A stretch of DNA of 32,373 nt from Thiobacillus sp. UBA2186 (GCA_002327405.1 DCVO01000098.1:1334-33706), one strand, 5' to 3'. Positions 23,550-31,510 are shown, counted from the first letter of the stretch. The notes: generated by a model from the letters alone, not told the origin. Numbers and translations: made by a program.

Positions 23550-24737
23550 ATGGGCAACCCCTTGCGCTGGCTGATCAGTCTTGTCGTCGTCGCCGTCCTT
23601 GCGGTCGCGCTGGCCCTGGCGGGCCGCTATGACCCCGGCTATGTCGTGCTCGTCTACCCGCCCTGGCGTGCGGAACTGTCTTTCGTCAGTTTCGTCTTGT
23701 TGCTTGCGCTGCTGATGGGCGGCGCCTATATGCTGGTCCGGCTTGCCGTCGCCACGCTGAACCTGCCACGCACCGTGCGCGAGCAGAAAGCGCGCAAGGA
23801 AGCCGAGCGCCAGAACGCCAACTTTACCGAAGCGCTCGCCGCCTATCTCGAAGGCCGTTTCCAGGAAGCCGAAAAAACCGCCGCCAAACTCGCGGCCGAA
23901 CCGCGCCGGGAAATGCTGGCACGCGTGCTGGCCGCGCGCGCCGCGCATGAAAGCCGTGCCCATGCCCGGCGCGACGCCTTCCTGACCGAAGCGAAAGACC
24001 ACGAAAAACCGCTGGCTGCGCTCTATGCCGAAGCGGAAGCCAAACTGGAAGACCGCGATTTTCCCGGCGCGCTCTCCGCCATCGAGGCCGGAAAAATAAT
24101 GTCGCCCGCGCATACCGCGCTGCAGCGCCTGGAACTCAAGGCCCGCCAGCAGTTGGGGCAATGGGATGAAGTGCTGAAGCTCGCCGACCGGTTGGGCAAG
24201 GCCAACGCGCTGGATGAAACCACGCTTGCGCTTACCCGCCGCACAGCCCACCTGGGCAATATCAAACGCCGAACCCACGACCACAAGGGGTTGCAGGATT
24301 ACTGGAAAAGACTGTCCAGCGCAGAAAAGACCCATCCGAGCATTGCGCTGGAAGCCGCCAACACTTTCGCGCGCAGCGGCGATTCGGAAACGGCCGTCGG
24401 CATACTTGAGGATGCGCTCAACAACACGTGGGACGAAACGCTGGCAGCACGCTACGGCCATATAGTGAGCAAGGATGCGCTTGCGCAGATTCAGCAGGCG
24501 GAAAAATGGCTGGCTTCTCATCCGCGGGATGGGGCATTGCTGATGTCGCTGGCCGACCTGTGCGCGCACGAACAACTCTGGGGCAAAGCGCAAAGCTATG
24601 CCGAAGCCAGTATTGCCGTAGCGCCCAATGTCGACGCTCATCTTGCGCTGGCCGCGTTCAGGGAGCAGTCCGGCCAACCGAGCGAAGCCTGTGCACACCT
24701 GAGAAAAGCACTGGAACTGTGCCTGCGAAAAACTTAG
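23550..24737 (+). CDS. hemY: HemY-like TPR membrane protein
   Basis: A 395-residue protein with two N-terminal membrane helices (about 5-24 and 45-66) and a long TPR-like region (about 90-390) of paired helices. It matches proteobacterial HemY, which is unrelated to the protoporphyrinogen oxidase also named HemY in Gram-positives. It starts right after the hemX stop. Its function is probably scaffolding of heme synthesis at the membrane. Confidence 0.87.
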   Translation: MGNPLRWLISLVVVAVLAVALALAGRYDPGYVVLVYPPWRAELSFVSFVLLLALLMGGAYMLVRLAVATLNLPRTVREQKARKEAERQNANFTEALAAYLEGRFQEAEKTAAKLAAEPRREMLARVLAARAAHESRAHARRDAFLTEAKDHEKPLAALYAEAEAKLEDRDFPGALSAIEAGKIMSPAHTALQRLELKARQQLGQWDEVLKLADRLGKANALDETTLALTRRTAHLGNIKRRTHDHKGLQDYWKRLSSAEKTHPSIALEAANTFARSGDSETAVGILEDALNNTWDETLAARYGHIVSKDALAQIQQAEKWLASHPRDGALLMSLADLCAHEQLWGKAQSYAEASIAVAPNVDAHLALAAFREQSGQPSEACAHLRKALELCLRKT

Positions 24738-24764
24738 GGCGCTTGCAGGCGAGGGTGGAAGTTT

Positions 24765-25781
24765 TCAGTCCGCCTGATAAACGAATGCGTCGGCAAAGAA
24801 CGCCGCCGCAGGCAGCCCGCGCGTTTGGGTAAAGCTGTCGCGCGCAGCATCCACCATCGCCGGTGCGCCGCAGGCATAGACCTCATACCCCGACAGATCC
24901 CCGAAATCGTCCAGCACCGCCTGATGCACGAGGCCGGTCCGGCCTTGCCACTCATCATCGGACGCCGGGTCGGACAGCACCGGAATGAAGCTGAAATTCT
25001 TGTGTTCCTGCTGCCACCTCACCGGCAGCTCGGCCATGTACAAATCCTTCTTCGCACGCGCCCCCCAATAAAGAACCATGTGGCGGCCGCTCTCCTCGGA
25101 GAACAGGTGCTCGAGCATGCCCTTGATGGGCGCGAAGCCGGTGCCGCCGGCAACGAAGATCATCGGCTTGTCCGAATCCTCGCGGATGAAAAAACTGCCG
25201 TGCGGCCCTTCGAAGCGAAGGATGTCTTTTTCCTTCATGGCGGAAAACACATGACTGGTGAAACGTCCGCCGGGCACATGGCGCAGATGCAGTTCGATGA
25301 ACTCGTCGGCATGCGGCGGATTGGCGATGGAATAGCTGCGGCGCTTGCCGTCCTTCAGCAAGAAATCGATGTACTGTCCGGCAAGAAACTGCAGGCGTTC
25401 GTTGGCCGGCAGCTTGATCTGCATCAGCATCACGTCGTCCGCCAGCCGCTCCAGCTTCTGCACGCGGCAAGGCAGGGTCTTCACCGGCACTTCGCCCGCC
25501 GCGCGGATCTCCCTGGCCTCGATCACCAGGTCGGAGAGCGGCCTGGCCACGCAAAACAGCACCTTGCCTTCGGCAATCTCATGGCTTTTCAGGGTGGTTT
25601 CCTGATACTTGCCGTAGTCCACCTGCCCCTGCAACACCTTGCCCTTGCATGAGCCGCATGCGCCGTTGCGGCAGCCGTAAGGCAGGGTGAAACCTTCGCG
25701 CAAGGCGGCGGCGAGAATGGTCTCGTCTTCATTGACGACAAACTGGTGGCCGCTGGGCCGGATCGTTACCTGATAAGACAT
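24765..25781 (-). CDS. [2Fe-2S] ferredoxin-flavin oxidoreductase (CDP-6-deoxy-delta-3,4-glucoseen reductase-like)
   Basis: A 338-residue fusion of an N-terminal plant-type ferredoxin domain (cysteines 37, 42, 45 and 77; YGCRNGACGSC) with an FNR-like flavin and NAD(P)H module. The flavin site is RRSYSIANPP (147-156) and the pyridine nucleotide motif is AGGTGFAPIKG (211-221). Such proteins are often annotated as CDP-6-deoxy-delta-3,4-glucoseen reductase, but no dideoxysugar genes lie nearby, so the electron acceptor is unknown. Convergent with hemY. Confidence 0.88.
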   Translation of the reverse strand: MSYQVTIRPSGHQFVVNEDETILAAALREGFTLPYGCRNGACGSCKGKVLQGQVDYGKYQETTLKSHEIAEGKVLFCVARPLSDLVIEAREIRAAGEVPVKTLPCRVQKLERLADDVMLMQIKLPANERLQFLAGQYIDFLLKDGKRRSYSIANPPHADEFIELHLRHVPGGRFTSHVFSAMKEKDILRFEGPHGSFFIREDSDKPMIFVAGGTGFAPIKGMLEHLFSEESGRHMVLYWGARAKKDLYMAELPVRWQQEHKNFSFIPVLSDPASDDEWQGRTGLVHQAVLDDFGDLSGYEVYACGAPAMVDAARDSFTQTRGLPAAAFFADAFVYQAD

Positions 25782-25798
25782 GACTTAAAATCGTTCAA

Positions 25799-26677
25799 AT
25801 GAAAAAACACTCACTGTTGATCGCGGGCATGGGCGACATCGGCCGCCGCATCGCCGCCGCGCATCCCGATGTGCGCGTACTGGGCATCGCCCGCTCGGAG
25901 GAATCGGCCGGGCTTGCGCGCGAGTGCGGCGCAACGCCCGTGGCTGCCGATCTCGACCGGCGCAAAAACCTGGCACGGCTTGCCGGATTGTCGCCGTGGG
26001 TGCTGCATCTGGCGCCGCCGTCCACCGACAGCGAAGGCGACCCGCGCACCCGCCACCTGCTTGCCGCGCTGGCAAGGCGTGGCAGTCTACCACGCCGCCT
26101 GGTCTATATCAGCACCAGCGGCGTGTACGGAAACTGCAACGGCGAAAGGGTTTTTGAGCATCGGCCCGCCGCCGCGAAAAACGCGCGCGCCAAACGCCGC
26201 GTCGATGCCGAGCGCCAGTTGCGACGCTTCGCCGCGCGCAACGGCATCAAGCTCACCATCCTGCGCGCGCCCGGCATTTATGCCGCCGACCGCCTGCCGC
26301 TGGAGCGCATCCGCAGGCAGACCCCGGCGGTGAAAAGCGAAGAGGACAGCTACACCAATCACATTCATGCCGACGACCTGGCCAATCTGGCCTGGCTCGC
26401 ACTGTTCCGCGGCAAGCCGAACCGCGTCTATCACGCCGTCGACGACAGCGTGAAGAAGATGGGCGATTACTTCGACATGGTGGCCGATCATTTCGGCCTG
26501 CCGCGTTCGCCGCGCATCTCGCGCGCGGAAGCGCAACAGGTGCTTTCCCCTGCGCTGCTGTCCTTTCTCAACGAGTCGCGCATCCTCGACAACACGCGAT
26601 TGAAAACCGAACTGCGCGCGAAGCTCAAATATCCCGACGTGGAAACCTGTTTGCGGGAGATTCGGGCTCGTGCCTGA
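25799..26677 (+). CDS. NAD(P)-binding Rossmann/epimerase-like protein
   Basis: A 292-residue short-chain-like protein. The nucleotide-binding GxGxxG-type motif is AGMGDIGRRIA (9-19). The active-site region is VYISTSGVYGNCNG, with the serine and tyrosine of the extended SDR/epimerase type. NHIHADDLANL is the usual later motif. It resembles YeeZ-type proteins, whose substrates are unknown. Divergent from the Fe-S reductase gene by 17 bp. Its 3' end overlaps the convergent fxsA by 53 bp. Confidence 0.8.
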   Translation: MKKHSLLIAGMGDIGRRIAAAHPDVRVLGIARSEESAGLARECGATPVAADLDRRKNLARLAGLSPWVLHLAPPSTDSEGDPRTRHLLAALARRGSLPRRLVYISTSGVYGNCNGERVFEHRPAAAKNARAKRRVDAERQLRRFAARNGIKLTILRAPGIYAADRLPLERIRRQTPAVKSEEDSYTNHIHADDLANLAWLALFRGKPNRVYHAVDDSVKKMGDYFDMVADHFGLPRSPRISRAEAQQVLSPALLSFLNESRILDNTRLKTELRAKLKYPDVETCLREIRARA

Positions 26678-27050
26678 ATTCGCCCTCGATGATCTCGTCG
26701 TTCGCCGCCGGACGGGCGATGGACGGCCGCTTCCAGGTGCCCGGATAGAGCAGCAGGGCCAGTGCCATGACGTCGGTGATCAGGCCCGGGAACATCAACA
26801 GCCCGCCCGCCACGAACAACCGGGTGGAAGTGAACAGGGCGCGGAACGGACTGTCGCCGCGCTGCATGGATAACAGCATGCGCGGCGCGAAGGCGATGCG
26901 CTCGAAGCGGATCAGCGCGATGCCGCCGAAAAACGCCGCTGCCAGCCAGGCCAGCGTCCACCAGCCGATCTGCCCGGCCACCCACATGATGGAAAAGGCT
27001 TCCGCCACGGGAAAGGCGATCAGCGCAAAAAATATCAGCCAGGGGTACAT
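26625..27050 (-). CDS. fxsA: FxsA-family membrane protein
   Basis: A 141-residue small membrane protein with about four hydrophobic helices. The N-terminal FALIAFPVAEAFSIMWVAG, the RDGxxP-like MQRGDSPFRAL and FVAGGLLMFPGLITDVMALAL are FxsA hallmarks. In E. coli, overproduced FxsA relieves F-plasmid exclusion of phage T7; its native role is unknown. Its last 17 codons and stop are antisense to the 3' end of the epimerase-like gene. Confidence 0.88.
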   Translation of the reverse strand: MYPWLIFFALIAFPVAEAFSIMWVAGQIGWWTLAWLAAAFFGGIALIRFERIAFAPRMLLSMQRGDSPFRALFTSTRLFVAGGLLMFPGLITDVMALALLLYPGTWKRPSIARPAANDEIIEGEFRHEPESPANRFPRRDI

Positions 27051-27143
27051 GTAAGGTCTTTCACCAATAGAATGACTAATCGCTTAGGTTTGGGTGTTTC
27101 GTGCCAGTTCAATCCGTATGCCACATTAATACAATTTCCCGCC

Positions 27144-27470
27144 ATGACCGTGCTCATCGTGTTTTCCACCTTTCCCGACGAGGCTGGCGCCCGCGAAGCG
27201 GCAGGCAAATTGATCGAGGTCGGCGCGGCCGCCTGTGTCAGCATCCTGCCCGGCGTCAGCTCGGTCTACCGCTGGCAAGGCAAAACCGAAGAATCCAGCG
27301 AGGTGCTGCTCATGATCAAGACAACGCAGGAAGCCTATACGCGCCTTGAGTCGGCCCTGAAAGCCTGCCATCCTTACGAACTTCCGGAAATTCTCGCTGT
27401 CCGAGCCGAAGCCGGCCTGCCAGGCTATCTGGAATGGGTGGTCCAGGAAACCACCCACCACAATAAATAA
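27144..27470 (+). CDS. cutA: CutA1-family protein
   Basis: A 108-residue trimeric ferredoxin-like-fold protein of the CutA1 family, linked to divalent cation tolerance although its mechanism is unclear. Segments VLIVFSTFPDEAGAREAAGK, CVSILPGVSSVYRWQGK, and HPYELPEILAV are diagnostic. The frame is open to 27072, but the ATG at 27144 gives the standard length. It lies 12 bp upstream of dsbD and is probably co-transcribed, a pairing seen in many proteobacteria. Confidence 0.92.
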   Translation: MTVLIVFSTFPDEAGAREAAGKLIEVGAAACVSILPGVSSVYRWQGKTEESSEVLLMIKTTQEAYTRLESALKACHPYELPEILAVRAEAGLPGYLEWVVQETTHHNK

Positions 27471-27482
27471 CGAGAGAACCGC

Positions 27483-29762
27483 ATGAATCGCCTGACCCAA
27501 AAACTGCTTGCCCTGCCGTTTCTGCTGCTGGCCCTGGCAACCGGCATTGCCCACGCGCAGGAATTTCTCGACCCCGAGGAGGCCTTCAAGTTCTCGGCTC
27601 GCGCAGTAGACGCAAAGACCATCGAAGCCAGCTGGAAAATCGCCGACGGTTACTACCTCTACAAGGACAAGTTCAAATTCGCTTTGACCGGCGCCAAGCT
27701 CGGCCCCGCCCGGTATCCGGCCGGCAGGACCAAGGATGATCCCACTTTCGGCACGGTCGAGATTTACAAGAAAACGGTCACCATCAAACTGCCGGTCACG
27801 CGCGACCCCGGCGGCGCACTGCCGGTAAACCTGGAGGCAACCTTCCAGGGCTGCGCCGAAGACGGCGTGTGCTATATGCCCGTGACTTCCACGGCGTCGC
27901 TCAAGCTTGTCGCCCTGACTGCGCCGAAGGCTCCCGCGGGGCTTCAGCAAAGCACGGCGCCTAGCGCCGAATCCGGTTCCGCTCTGGACGGGCTGCGCAG
28001 CCTCGCCGGCGACGCCGGCATGGGCGACCTGCTGCCGCCCGAGAAAGCGTTCAAGGCCGACGCCCGCCTCAAGGATGCCCAGACCCTCGCGGTCAGCTAC
28101 GTCATCGCCAAGGACTACTACCTTTACCGCGACAAGCTGAAGTTCGTCGTCAAGTTGCCTGAGGGCGTGACCACCGGCAACATCGTCACGCCGGCGCCGG
28201 ACGTGAAGGAGGACCCGACTTTCGGCCGCACCGAGGTCTACCACAAGAACTTCAGCGCCGAAGTGGCCCTGTCGCGCCCGCTCAAGGACGGCGAAGAACT
28301 GGTGGTGGAAGCGCAGTATCAGGGCTGCAGCGAACTGGGCGTGTGCTACCCGCCAACCACCCAGGCCTTCACCCTGGCGGCTTTGGGCGATGGCACGCCC
28401 GAAACCGCTACGAGCCTGCCTGACGACGAGGAAGCCGACATCGGCGATGCGGGCAGCATCGAAAAAACGCTCAACAAGGGCGGCCTGTGGGTGGCGATCG
28501 TCGCCTTCTTCGGCTTCGGTCTCGCGCTTTCGCTCACGCCCTGCGTGTTCCCCATGATCCCCATCCTGTCCGGCATCATCGCAGGACAAAAGAACGTCAC
28601 CCACGCCAGCGGCTTTTTCCTCTCGCTCGCCTATGTGCTGGGCATGGCCATCACCTACGCTGTCATCGGCGTGATCGCCGCACAATCCGGCACGCTGCTG
28701 TCGAACGCGCTGCAAAACCCGGTCGCGCTGGGCATCGGCGCCGCCATTTTCGTGGCGCTGGCGCTGTCCATGTTCGGCTTCTATGACATCCAGCTGCCCA
28801 ATGCCTTGCAGAGCAAGCTCTCCGAAACTTCCAACAAGCTGCACGGCGGCCACTTCACCGGCGTGTTCGGCATGGGCGCGCTCTCGGCCCTGATCGTCGG
28901 TCCCTGCGTGGCGCCGCCGCTGGCCGCGGCGCTGGCCTACATCGCGCAGACCGGCGACAGCCTCAAAGGCGGCCTGTCGCTCTTCTTCCTCGCGCTGGGC
29001 ATGGGCGTGCCGCTGCTCGCCGTGGGTCTCTCGGCGGGTACGCTGATGCTGAAGGCCGGTGCGTGGATGAACGGCGTCAAATACTTCTTCGGCGTCGCCA
29101 TGCTGGGCGTAGCGGTCTGGCTGATCTCGCCCTTCCTGCCTTCCTGGATGGTGATGGCGCTGTGGTCCGCGCTGCTGATCATTTCCGCCGTCTACCTGCA
29201 CGCGCTCGACTCGCTGCCGCACCAGGCCAGGGGCTGGCAGAAATTCTGGAAGGGCGTGGGCGTGGTGCTGCTGATCACGGGCGTGGGGCTGCTGCTGGGC
29301 GCCTTGGGCGGCAGCCGCGACATCCTGCAGCCGTTGACCGTCTATCAGGGCGTGATGGCCGGGCCGGTGGGCGCGCCCGCTGCTGCCGCTCAAACATCGG
29401 CGCTGCCGTTCGAAAAGGTCAAGACCGGCGCCGAACTGGACCAGCGCCTGGCCGAAGCGAAAGCTGCCGGGCAGCCGGTGATGCTGGATTTCTATGCGGA
29501 CTGGTGCGTGTCGTGCAAGGAATTCGACAAATTCACCTTCTCCGACCCTCGCGTGCAGACCCGGCTCAATGACGTGCTGTTGCTGAAAGTGGACGTGACC
29601 AGCAATACCGCGGACGACAAGGAACTCCTGAAGCGTTTCAACCTGTTCGGCCCGCCCGGCCTGATTTTCTGGAATGCCCAGGGCCAGCAATCCGATTACA
29701 AGGTCATCGGCTACGAGCCGGCGGACAAGTTCCTCGCCAGCATCGACAAGGCGCTGAAGTAA
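27483..29762 (+). CDS. dsbD: Thiol:disulfide interchange protein DsbD with two N-terminal alpha domains
   Basis: Inner-membrane reductant transporter (759 residues) that moves electrons from cytoplasmic thioredoxin to periplasmic DsbC, DsbG and CcmG-like partners. After a signal peptide (1-26) come two copies of the nDsbD domain: about 27-145 (C124, C130) and about 182-302 (C282, C288). The membrane domain has eight or so helices with C354 (SLTPCVFPM) and C475 (IVGPCVAPP). The C-terminal thioredoxin domain has DWCVSCKEF (C675, C678). A typical DsbD is near 565-600 residues with one alpha domain; the excess matches the duplication. Confidence 0.95.
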   Translation: MNRLTQKLLALPFLLLALATGIAHAQEFLDPEEAFKFSARAVDAKTIEASWKIADGYYLYKDKFKFALTGAKLGPARYPAGRTKDDPTFGTVEIYKKTVTIKLPVTRDPGGALPVNLEATFQGCAEDGVCYMPVTSTASLKLVALTAPKAPAGLQQSTAPSAESGSALDGLRSLAGDAGMGDLLPPEKAFKADARLKDAQTLAVSYVIAKDYYLYRDKLKFVVKLPEGVTTGNIVTPAPDVKEDPTFGRTEVYHKNFSAEVALSRPLKDGEELVVEAQYQGCSELGVCYPPTTQAFTLAALGDGTPETATSLPDDEEADIGDAGSIEKTLNKGGLWVAIVAFFGFGLALSLTPCVFPMIPILSGIIAGQKNVTHASGFFLSLAYVLGMAITYAVIGVIAAQSGTLLSNALQNPVALGIGAAIFVALALSMFGFYDIQLPNALQSKLSETSNKLHGGHFTGVFGMGALSALIVGPCVAPPLAAALAYIAQTGDSLKGGLSLFFLALGMGVPLLAVGLSAGTLMLKAGAWMNGVKYFFGVAMLGVAVWLISPFLPSWMVMALWSALLIISAVYLHALDSLPHQARGWQKFWKGVGVVLLITGVGLLLGALGGSRDILQPLTVYQGVMAGPVGAPAAAAQTSALPFEKVKTGAELDQRLAEAKAAGQPVMLDFYADWCVSCKEFDKFTFSDPRVQTRLNDVLLLKVDVTSNTADDKELLKRFNLFGPPGLIFWNAQGQQSDYKVIGYEPADKFLASIDKALK

Positions 29763-29792
29763 GCGGCCTCTGTCGGGGTGAGGATGGGCAGG

Positions 29793-30317
29793 ATGAGCCG
29801 CCAGAACTGGCTAGTCGCCGGCGTTGCCGTGATTGCGCTGGCGGCCGGCCTGGGGGTGGCGACCCGGCTCAAACAGCCCGGCCCGGCCCAGGCGGGCGCG
29901 GCCGAAGCGCTGCTTGCGGCCTCCATGCCCGACCTGCAGAATCGGCCGCAAAGCCTGGCCCAACATCGGGGCAAGGTGCTGATCGTCAATTTCTGGGCGA
30001 CCTGGTGCCCGCCCTGCCGCGAGGAAATCCCGCTGTTTATCGAGGCGCAAGCCAAATTCGGCCCGCAAGGCCTGCAATTTGCAGGCATCGCGCTGGATAA
30101 TCCGCATCAAGTGGCCGACTTCGTGCGGGAATTCGGCATCAACTACCCGATCCTGATCGGCGGCATCCGCGAATCGGAAACCTTGCGCGAACTCGGCAAC
30201 CCCGGCGGGGGACTGCCTTATACTTTGATTTATGGCCGCGACGGCCAATTGCAGGAAAAGATCATCGGCGGCTTAGACCGGACGCGGCTCGAAGCCCTGA
30301 TCGCGCCCCTAATCTAA
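29793..30317 (+). CDS. TlpA/ResA-like membrane-anchored thioredoxin
   Basis: A 174-residue protein with an uncleaved N-terminal anchor (about 5-23) and a periplasmic thioredoxin fold. The active site NFWATWCPPCREEIP and the late GLPYTLIYGRDGQ, with its cis-proline, are typical of the TlpA/ResA/CcmG group. It probably receives electrons from DsbD just upstream and reduces cysteines in cytochrome maturation or other exported proteins. ATG at 29793 has GAGGA 8 nt upstream; ATG at 29784 and GTG at 29778 are alternatives. Confidence 0.85.
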   Translation: MSRQNWLVAGVAVIALAAGLGVATRLKQPGPAQAGAAEALLAASMPDLQNRPQSLAQHRGKVLIVNFWATWCPPCREEIPLFIEAQAKFGPQGLQFAGIALDNPHQVADFVREFGINYPILIGGIRESETLRELGNPGGGLPYTLIYGRDGQLQEKIIGGLDRTRLEALIAPLI

Positions 30318-30341
30318 CCCGCATTTCCCGTCAATATCTGG

Positions 30342-30360
30342 ACAAGTTCGCTGAACTTGT
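30342..30360. promoter_or_regulatory. Inverted repeat upstream of aroQ-accB-accC
   Basis: ACAAGTT, CGCTG, AACTTGT: a perfect 7-bp inverted repeat with a 5-nt centre, 15 bp before the aroQ ATG. It could be an operator or a 5' hairpin. No T-run follows. No regulator is identified. Confidence 0.4.
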
Positions 30361-30375
30361 ATCAAACTTGCGCCC

Positions 30376-30906
30376 ATGCCGAAATCGACCAGCACGCGCA
30401 AGGGCAGCAAAGCGGTGGCCTTACCCAAGGCCATCCTGGTTTTGCACGGCCCCAACCTCAATCTGCTGGGCAGCCGCGAGCCGCAACACTATGGCCTGTC
30501 CACCCTGGAAGACATCAACCAGGCGCTGAAGGCGCGCGGCGATGCCTGCGGGGTCAGCGTGGAAAGCTTCCAGAGCAACCACGAGGGCGCACTGATCGAC
30601 CGGGTGCAGCAAGCCAAGCGCGACGGCATCGATTTCATCCTGATCAACCCGGGCGGCTACACCCATACCAGCGTGGCGCTGCGCGACGCGCTGGCCGCGA
30701 CCGGCATCCCCTTCGTGGAAGTGCATCTGTCCAATGTCCACGCTCGGGAACCCTTCCGGCGCCATTCCTATTTTTCCGACCTGGCTCTCGGCGTCATTGC
30801 CGGGCTGGGCGCACAGGGCTACGAACTTGCGCTGGAGTTTGCCCTGCGTCATTTACACGTGAAAGTCACAAGTCATGGATCTCAGAAAACTGAAAAAACT
30901 CATTGA
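30376..30906 (+). CDS. aroQ: Type II 3-dehydroquinate dehydratase AroQ
   Basis: Shikimate-pathway enzyme that dehydrates 3-dehydroquinate. HGPNLNLLGSREPQHYG holds the catalytic tyrosine (Y39) and active-site loop. SNHEGALIDRV, INPGGYTHTSVALRDA, and VHLSNVHAREPFRRHSYFSD complete the dodecameric type II motifs. At 176 residues it is longer than usual (about 145-150), with a basic N-terminal extension and a tail overlapping accB by 32 nt. GTG at 30414 has AAGGG about 10 nt upstream and may be the true start, removing the extension. Confidence 0.92.
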   Translation: MPKSTSTRKGSKAVALPKAILVLHGPNLNLLGSREPQHYGLSTLEDINQALKARGDACGVSVESFQSNHEGALIDRVQQAKRDGIDFILINPGGYTHTSVALRDALAATGIPFVEVHLSNVHAREPFRRHSYFSDLALGVIAGLGAQGYELALEFALRHLHVKVTSHGSQKTEKTH

Positions 30907-31324
30907 TCTGGTGGAGGAGTCCGGCATCGCCGAACTGGAGATCACCGAGGGCGAGGAAAGGGTACGCATTGCGCGCGTACTGGCCGGCGGCCAGCCGATC
31001 TACATGAATGCCCCCATGCCCGCCCCTACCGTGCCGGTTGCCGCCGCGCCTGTTGCCGCCGCAGCAGAGGCCGTACCCGCCGAACCCGAAGGCCATGTGG
31101 TGCGCTCGCCCATGGTCGGCACCTTCTACCGCTCGCCCTCGCCCGGCGCCAAGGCATTTGCGGAAGTCGGACAAAGCGTCTCCGCCGGCGACACGCTTTG
31201 CATCATCGAAGCCATGAAGCTTTTGAACGAGATCGAGGCGGATCAGGGCGGCGTGATCAAGGCCATTCTGGTCGAGAACGGCCAGCCGGTGGAATACGGC
31301 GAACCGCTTTTTATCATTGGGTGA
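30875..31324 (+). CDS. accB: Biotin carboxyl carrier protein AccB
   Basis: Carrier subunit of acetyl-CoA carboxylase, the first step of fatty acid synthesis (149 residues). An N-terminal helical region (DLRKLKKLIDLVEESGIAEL) is followed by a Pro/Ala linker (about 46-72) and the biotinyl domain (73-149) with EAMKL; biotin attaches to K115. The start lies inside the end of aroQ, implying coupling. Its TGA is the first part of a GTGAGGAGT inverted repeat, and accC follows. Confidence 0.97.
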   Translation: MDLRKLKKLIDLVEESGIAELEITEGEERVRIARVLAGGQPIYMNAPMPAPTVPVAAAPVAAAAEAVPAEPEGHVVRSPMVGTFYRSPSPGAKAFAEVGQSVSAGDTLCIIEAMKLLNEIEADQGGVIKAILVENGQPVEYGEPLFIIG

Positions 31325-31374
31325 GGAGTGAGGAGAAAAACCAAATCCCACTCCTCACGCCTAACTCCTCACGA
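31321..31374. repeat. GTGAGGAGT-type imperfect inverted repeat after accB
   Basis: The left arm from 31321 is GTGAGGAGTGAGGAG and includes the accB TGA. The right arm near 31350-31374 is CCACTCCTCACGCC followed by TAACTCCTCAC; it pairs with the left with an insertion of a few bases. The units repeat at 7-9 nt. It lies between accB and the first copy of the accC start and could form a hairpin in the operon mRNA. Confidence 0.65.
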
Positions 31375-31381
31375 GCAAAAC

Positions 31382-31416
31382 ATGTTCGAAAAGATACTAA
31401 TCGCAAACCGCGGCGA
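31382..31416 (+). repeat. Direct repeat of the accC 5' end, upstream copy
   Basis: 35 nt that match 31503-31537 at 31 positions. The four differences (TTC/TTT, ATA/ATT and two in CTA/TTG) are all synonymous. The two copies begin 121 nt apart, which puts them in different frames. Confidence 0.9.
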
Positions 31417-31510
31417 CCAGCCGCCGCAAGGCGGCGCAGCGGCGAAGCCAAACCGCCCGACGGCTGAAAGCCGCCAAGGCGATTTGGCCGCGGAGACAAA
31501 AAATGTTTGA
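31382..31510 (+). CDS. accC leader ORF starting as a copy of the AccC N-terminus (42 codons)
   Basis: ATG at 31382 opens a frame whose first 11 residues (MFEKILIANRG) are identical to AccC. It then reads through a structured insert (DQPPQGGAAAKPNRPTAESR and onward) and stops at TGA 31508-31510, inside codons 2-3 of accC. This overlap would allow translational coupling. The initiation signal is modest (a GAG about 7 nt upstream). It may be a regulatory leader or just the debris of a duplication. Synonymous-only changes in the copied part favour past or present coding constraint. Confidence 0.45.
   Translation: MFEKILIANRGDQPPQGGAAAKPNRPTAESRQGDLAAETKNV
31420..31488 (+). repeat. Two-hairpin palindromic insert between the accC start copies
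   Basis: Hairpin A is GCCGCC (31420-31425), a GCAA tetraloop and GGCGGC (31430-31435). Hairpin B runs from GCCAAACCGCC (31447) to GGCGATTTGGC (31488). Its arms pair over about 19 nt with a few mismatches around CGGCT-GAA-AGCCG. The remaining segment to 31502 supplies GGAG, the ribosome binding site of accC. It resembles REP- or RPE-like palindromic elements in form; I cannot assign a family. Confidence 0.7.

Noticed and set aside
22284..24698. 804-codon open frame antisense to hemD, hemX and hemY
   Set aside because: It crosses three well-supported genes of the hem operon on the other strand and shows no family resemblance.
27126..29690. 854-codon open frame antisense to dsbD
   Set aside because: The plus strand encodes a clear DsbD with all motifs. 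The antisense frame has no recognisable domain and is explained by GC-rich codon bias.
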